Source: Clarireedia homoeocarpa
Lineage: Eukaryota > Ascomycota > Leotiomycetes > Helotiales > Rutstroemiaceae
Direction of reading: 5' to 3'
Assembly (NCBI GenBank): GCA_001465935.1
Contig: LNKV01000023.1
Location: 124,001-188,000, forward strand
DNA: 64,000 nucleotides
The notes below the pieces were generated by a model. That model saw nothing but the letters and a program-made list of their open reading frames with translations. It was not told the DNA's origin and searched no databases. This document shows positions 58,743-64,000 of this stretch, piece by piece; the stretch's first letter is position 1; each line of letters starts with the position of its first letter. The position numbers and the translations under genes are program-made.

Positions 58743-61347
58743 ATTTCCGTGCCTCTCATTTGATCTCGAAGGTTTATTCCTGCTCTTTGATTTCACCGCG
58801 TCCTTGCGCCTGGATTCCTTAGGACTTCGCTATCGCGAGTGTAGTCGCACAGCGCGGATCTAGCTCACGGATATGAATCCTAGGAAAAAAGTTTATGAGA
58901 CTCGAGTGTTTGATTGATACCCCGCACTTAATCTGGTTGTGAGTACCGTACTATAGTTTAAGAAATCCAATGAACGAGTGGCAATGTCAAAGGCCCAAGA
59001 GAAGCTTCGGTCGCAGAAGCCAGGCCTGTGTGCGGGACGGACAGCTTGTTGCCCACACTTAATTGTGTGACAGGGACAGATAAGCGTAAAGTTGTCGAAG
59101 AAATCGTCCTTCAAGTTGAAAATTGTCAAAGTGCGACAGCAAACAATCGTTATAAGAGCACTATATTCCCGATATTTTGAAGTAGAACAAAAGAACTTCA
59201 AGGATCGACAGGACTCTTGCTCAAAAATGGTTTGTCACTGATGGGCTTCGAACCAATGTGGGGGAACGTCCCACTTGGGAGCGTCGAGCAAACCCATCTT
59301 CAGCCTCTTCTGTTTCCATTTTGGGGTATGATTCAAGCATGGATCATAGTTTAGCAGCATGTCCGATTGGGTGGTTATACCAGGGCGTGTTGGGATGTCA
59401 GCAAATCATGACGACTTGGGGGCGGAAGGAATTCAATGTGCCACAAACACAACATGCGAAATAGCCAGTCAGAGCAGGCGATGGTCTACCGTGTATGCAG
59501 GACGATAGAACAGGAGATAGAACAGGACTCGAAATATACAAGAAAGTGGCTGGTGGGTGTGATTGGGAAAAATGGAATATGTACGAGCGAGGCGGAGTGA
59601 ATTTATCCCAAAATCCGAGCGCCGACAGGAAAGCAAAGGGCTTTCTGCTGCGAGTTCTCGATGCCATTCAACTCAACTGTGCCTTTCATTCTCTATGTGG
59701 TGAGACATTTCCAACACCAAGGAATAAAGTGCTTGGTAAGGCTCGTAGCCCGCAGCCAAATAAAAACCCTCGTGGCCGGTTGCTGAATGCTTTTCTGAAA
59801 AGTACTTCCGTAGTGCTGATGAAATCGTCGTAGCCTAGGGCTAGGCAGGTGGGCTGTAAGCTGCAAACTGCCAACTGCGAACAGCCAGCTGCAAACTGCA
59901 CACTGCAAACTGCACACTGCACACCACAACTGCATACCGGTGACACCACCAAGTATGAGTTTTCTTTTGCCCACGAGCGAGCGCATTGGTGGAAACGGTA
60001 CATTCCTGGCCCCAGCCCCGGTTGGGTGCGAAGGGTGTCTGGGCACGAGGAATGATTGGGTATTGATGATAAGTCATTACAACCTCGTCCTGCGCGGGAA
60101 TATCGATTTCCTTCTGCCAGGACCCTTTCTTCTGTAGGAAGGAATAGGGCCGATCCCGTCTAGATTCAAGACCTGGTAAGAACGTCGCCGACCAATGCCA
60201 TAATCGTGATTTTCACGTGTTTGATTTTGTATTTTTGGCTTTCTGTCGAGCATGGAGCGTATGATGAATTGCGCGTCGCAATAAGTGTCATCGGTGTTTT
60301 TGAAACACTTTTTGTTTATGGCTTAGTCAGCCAGAGACCATTCATTATGATATCTCTACAACACTCCACGTGACATCCATCAGTGTTTCGGTGCTAGGTA
60401 TGAAGTACTGGCATAAGAACTTGGTGCGCAACACGCTCCCGAAGCCTGCACATCTTTTACATCGCGTCGCTGCCGATTGCTTATGTCCGTCACAGTTACT
60501 GAGGAGAGGGTGAGACCTGGTCATGGAGCATCGAGCATTGAGCTTCAACACACAGAGCTGTGACTATGAAGATGTATGACCATACCCTCTAGGCCAGGCG
60601 AATGCCTACCTGATCCATCAAATGGCCTCTGTCAACCGGTTTAACTTCCAAGGGAAGCTACAACGATACACTCAGTCGAACATGTTGATCAAGTGCTCGA
60701 CCGCACTACCTAGACTTGATGGAAGATGTGTATACGGTATACCAGATTTGCGAGAGGAGGTGAGGATACGTGCAGGGAGCACAAGTACCTTACACTACTC
60801 TCGTATTATTGAGGTCTACGCTGAAACTCTGCACTATGGTTCTTAAATAACCTGCTTGGGACGAAGCATGAACCTCTTTGACTGAATAAATATCAACATA
60901 GACATCAGTGCTACGAAATGGTCGTGTCACCTACCACAGCTTCCAACGGCTTTCCAAAATAGCTTTCTGGGAGCCCTTCGTTACAGGGAATCGTTTCCCC
61001 GGTAGCTTCACAACAGACATCTAGGCGCTGAATAAGTCATGTCGAACAGCTCGTCTTCATCTTCACGACTTTACACATGCACTCATTCGAACTCCTTCCG
61101 CATCCGATGACCTCCTCATCGCACTTTTACTTTGAAATATTGCTACTGCCATTCCTTTCTTGTGTTTCGCTTCGTAAGATTACATCTTAGTTCCAAACTG
61201 ATTTTGTACGATGTCTGTACGAACAAATGTGCGACACTGGCCGAAAGCAGAAGGCGCGCCTGGTTGCTAGATAGAAAAGCAGGAAGAATTCTGCGCCAGA
61301 AGGACTCCTTTGCTACATTCACCACATTCCGAACTCCAAGGAACAAA
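58743..61347. other. 2.6 kb intergenic region
   Basis: This contains the missing 5' part (if any) of the Cys-rich membrane protein gene and the promoter of the DUF7907-like gene. A (ctgcaaactgcaca)n-type repeat lies at 59860-59923. Small frames on both strands lack motifs. A hairpin-like GATGGG...CCCATC element near 59232-59291 was considered as a tRNA and rejected. Confidence 0.5.
59860..59923. repeat. Short tandem repeat, ctgcaaactgcaca type
   Basis: Imperfect 7 and 14 base units based on ctgcaaa / ctgcaca run through the interval. They look like slippage products. Confidence 0.85.
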
Positions 61348-62003
61348 ATGCATTTCCTTTGGGTTGCGAAACCCATGCTACTCTTCGCCTGCTTGACTTT
61401 GGCACAGCAATCGGCTCCCTTTCACCTCGCCCTCCTCTCGAGTCACAAATCACTGAATGGTTCTCTGCTGGACGCATGTCATGGTGGGGCAGGATTTGAA
61501 AGTATATGTTTATTGGAGCAAGGCAAACGTTCTTATGTGAGTATGCAATTGCTATTCGTAGACATCACCATACTGGATAAGAATTTCTAACATCTCTCGA
61601 GACCGAGTTTCGTTTCAATGCTAGTTACCAGCTCAACAAACAAGACCAAGGATATCTCATCTTCAATATGCCGATCGGCGATGTCAACAACGGCGGTTTC
61701 ATACTCTCCTCGCCTGCCAAGATGCAATACACACCGTCAACCAACGTCGCATATCCTTTGCTCATTCCCGCAGATAATACTACTGCCGACTTGTTCACGT
61801 TCGATGACAACAACCTGCTGGCTCAGACTGGGCCTCGCGATCCCTTTAATTCGAACTTTGACGAAGTTCTATTTTACAGATGGTATTTGTGCGACTATAA
61901 TATTTCAGGTTATCGTTATAGAGACTTGGTATGGGTGATGGGAACAGGGCGCCCAGAGGCGCCGAACTGCGACAAGGTCAATGTTACACAAGTTCTTATT
62001 TGA
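61348..62003 (+). CDS. Small secreted protein, DUF7907-like
   Basis: Exons 61348-61536 and 61602-62003 join in phase 0 to 196 residues. The first 20 or so residues (MHFLWVAKPMLLFACLTLAQ) are a good signal peptide. The mature part includes FRFNASYQLNKQDQGYLIFN, GGFILSSPAKMQYTPSTNVA, FYRWYLCDYNISGYRYRDL and VMGTGRPEAPNCDKVNV. This pattern (ISSPA-x-LSYxP, YRWYxC, GxPxNPxC) matches a widespread ascomycete family of unknown function, DUF7907 as I recall it. The C-terminal Cys pair probably forms a disulfide. It is extracellular by inference and could act at the host or wall interface, for which there is no direct evidence. An acceptor 6 bases further downstream is also in phase. Confidence 0.8.
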
Positions 62004-62529
62004 AATTGTTTTTATGCAGCCCGACTAAAAGTCATCTCAAAGTATATGCGCCATTGTGGAGTACCACAAGGATAATTCAATATTCTAATATTATGCTCAT
62101 TCAACTTAATGACGTCCATGGATGGCGCAACTTTGATGCTTTTCTAGGTGGCAGGCAGTAAAATTCTTCACATCTGGCTAATATATGTAGACGTTACATC
62201 AACTCGATTGCAGAAAGACGAATCAGGCATATTCCGGCTTAGCATTTTGGAGGCCAACACAACGGCTCCATACAACAATGATATTTCTCATATGCTGTCC
62301 AGTATAACCTGTACAATGCAGATACCCTGGGCCTAATATCTCCTTGGCCATAAGTTCACTGCTTCGCCTCACCGTGATGGTTGCTGAGCTCGCAATGGCT
62401 GATTCGGGCTTTCTCCCATACTATAAAAAATTGTTTAAAGGATAGTTTCCTGTTGCCGGAGCCCTAGAATATATCATCACTCGGATTCCTCTTGGGTATG
62501 AGAAAAGCAGGAAATATCAGACAGAAATT
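62004..62529. other. Intergenic region
   Basis: Between two genes on the same strand. No supported feature. Confidence 0.45.
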
Positions 62530-64000
62530 ATGCGTACTTTCAAGCCTAGTAAAAGTATAGTACAAGACCTGCGAAGCACATTTTGATGGTTTTTATATTG
62601 ATTTACTACTTAGGACACAACAGCGACATCTCCTATTACCGCCCATTCGTGCTTCGAACTGAATTTCTCACGAGCCTTCTCATTGTTACTCTCGTGCTCA
62701 TTGCTCTCATAGAATATGCGTGTCAAGTTGTTCCTCGTCATGAAAGCTTTGGAGATTTGCCTTCTACTATCATGAACGACTCTCAGCAATCTTCGAAACT
62801 ATCATATCGATGGATGCCCACCCAAAACAGCAAGTTTACCTACCTCTTTTCTGGCACTGCCATCTATCATGGTTCTTCGAGCTGATTTCATAACCAGAAT
62901 CATTTCCTATCGCCGACAGGCGAAGATTGAGACGTGGAATCGCAAGAGAAGGTCCAAGGTCGTACATCGACTCCAAAAAAGATCTGCAGCCCTTGATGAA
63001 TAGACAGATACCACAAGCTGAATCCTTAACCGAATGCCCCTTTCCAACGACGATAACCGAAACTGTGTGGATGCCTTCAACGTATTCTACCGGAGGAAGT
63101 GATCGATGGCTGACACTTACCGCCACTGAGACGTTCATCGAAACAGATATGGGTAAGCTCACTTGCAGTTTTAAGGGCATGACCAGTTAATCAACGCTGT
63201 GCAGTGACCACATTCGTCCCAACTACGATCGGTACGTTAATATTAATTGACCCATCAACTTAAAACTGATTCGAAATAACAAAAAGTCGCCACAAAAACG
63301 GAAGAAAGGTGGTTGACTCAGACCGAGGCTATCACTCTCAGTATGTTTGAACAATTTTTATTCATGATTTTGGCTAACCAGCCGATTAGCTATTATAGAT
63401 GGTCGCTCTCCAGCTCCCACCTTATCAACCACAACGGAAAAAGGCAGCGAACCCGTAAATTCAGCACAAGTGAAATAATCATCACTAGTGCTGTAACGTA
63501 CTCAAATGGAGACCAATTATTTACGACAGACTTACCACAACCATCAGTATCTCCAATTAAAGTTGTAATAGGCTCTACTTCTACAGGCCTCGATACCCAA
63601 GTGCATCCATTCACAAGTACTACAACCTATACATCGCTTTCAGCCATTCCGATGGACGCTACTGGCTTGAATCTGGTAGATCCATTAGCCGCTGTAGACA
63701 TTATGAGTCAAAAGCTCGAGGATGAAAGTTCGGTGCGTAAGCAGCGTTCTTTAAAACCCGAGCTAGTAACTACTACCATCACAGGCCTAGACGCCCAAGA
63801 TAGTCCCTACTCCAGCGTTTTTACAAACACTCTGACACCTAAAGCGGTTCGTCTGACGACGACCGGCATTGACGCCGCAGGAACTCCTTTCACGAGCATT
63901 TTTGAAACCACATTGATGCCAGTAGTACGCTACCTCACAGCTGTTGGGCTAGACTCTTCAGGACATACAGTGACACGAATAGTCGGAGAAGCTTCAGACT
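62530..64000 (+). CDS. DUF3433-like membrane protein with Thr-rich repeats, partial
   Basis: The best model joins 62530-62554, 62614-62833, 62920-63152, 63205-63231, 63287-63340 and about 63400 to the right edge. The N-terminal part has YYRPFVLRTEFLTSLLIVTL, continuing VLIALIEYACQV, one membrane helix typical of DUF3433-type proteins. A basic loop and Thr-rich segments follow (PTTITETVWMPSTYSTGG, DRWLTLTATETFIETD, TTFVPTTIVATKTEERWLTQ). At the right end a repeat of about 29 residues recurs: TTTITGLDAQDSPYSSVFTN, then TTTGIDAAGTPFTSIFETTL and TAVGLDSSGHTVTRI. The frame changes between about 63440 and 63478: the spliced frame hits TAA at 63475, while the repeats are in another frame. There may be a missed intron, a sequence error or a disabling mutation. 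The gene continues outside the window. Confidence 0.5.

Noticed and set aside
59225..59291. Minus-strand tRNA candidate around TTGGTTCGAAGCCC
   Set aside because: A T-loop-like sequence and a GATGGG/CCCATC pair are present, but arms do not fit cloverleaf spacing: the T-arm runs straight into the acceptor-like stem and no anticodon arm forms.
1..64000. CRISPR arrays, prokaryotic operons, or a biosynthetic gene cluster
   Set aside because: The spliced genes and gene content are fungal nuclear. No PKS, NRPS or terpene core enzyme accompanies the P450s or the FSH hydrolase, and no spaced-repeat array is present.

Overview
The window looks like nuclear DNA of a filamentous ascomycete, most likely a Leotiomycete of the Helotiales (Botrytis/Sclerotinia relatives). 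This is inferred from gene families and gene structure, not from a search. The genes have short GT...AG introns. There are Zn2Cys6 and acr-2/DUF3468-type regulators, fungal cytochrome P450s, a Masc1/RID-type DNA methyltransferase, a DUF7907-type secreted protein and a HET/ankyrin relic. All exon structures below were assembled by hand from reading frames, splice signals and intron phase.

Layout. 1-29.4 kb is gene-rich: the 5' end of a Bor1-like anion transporter (-), the mitochondrial GTPase MTG1 (+), a DUF3468-type transcription factor (+), a decayed ankyrin/HET gene (+), a microsomal P450 (-), a four-helix membrane protein (+), the RID-like cytosine methyltransferase (-), SRP19/Sec65 (-), a U2 snRNA gene (-), a divergent P450 (-), a Pex22-like peroxisomal protein (-) facing eIF2B gamma (+) across a shared 0.6 kb promoter region, and a tandem CCCH zinc-finger protein (-).

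29.4-40.9 kb is a gene-poor island with no recognisable intact gene. It holds a 312 bp solo LTR, a diverged pair of direct repeats about 2.76 kb apart, a perfect 12 bp hairpin, minisatellites, a tRNA-like fragment and a few decaying or orphan small reading frames. It resembles a repeat graveyard of the kind RIP produces, and the same window encodes the enzyme class linked to RIP.

40.9-64 kb becomes genic again: a C2H2 factor with BrlA-like fingers (+), an F-box/LRR-like protein (+), an acr-2-like Zn2Cys6 factor whose zinc cluster is split over four exons (+), a repeat-rich hydrophilin-like protein with strongly conserved repeats (+), an FSH-type serine hydrolase (-), a cysteine-rich single-pass membrane protein (-), a small secreted DUF7907-like protein (+), and the start of a DUF3433-like membrane protein with Thr-rich repeats that runs off the right edge (+).

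The genes do not form one pathway. Housekeeping functions (mitochondrial ribosome assembly, protein targeting, translation initiation, splicing) are mixed with accessory ones (P450s, regulators, HET relic, secreted and surface proteins). The best candidates for something new are the repeat protein at 51-54 kb, the U2 gene with a rewritten 5' hairpin, and the micro-exon zinc cluster. No multi-gene undescribed system is evident.
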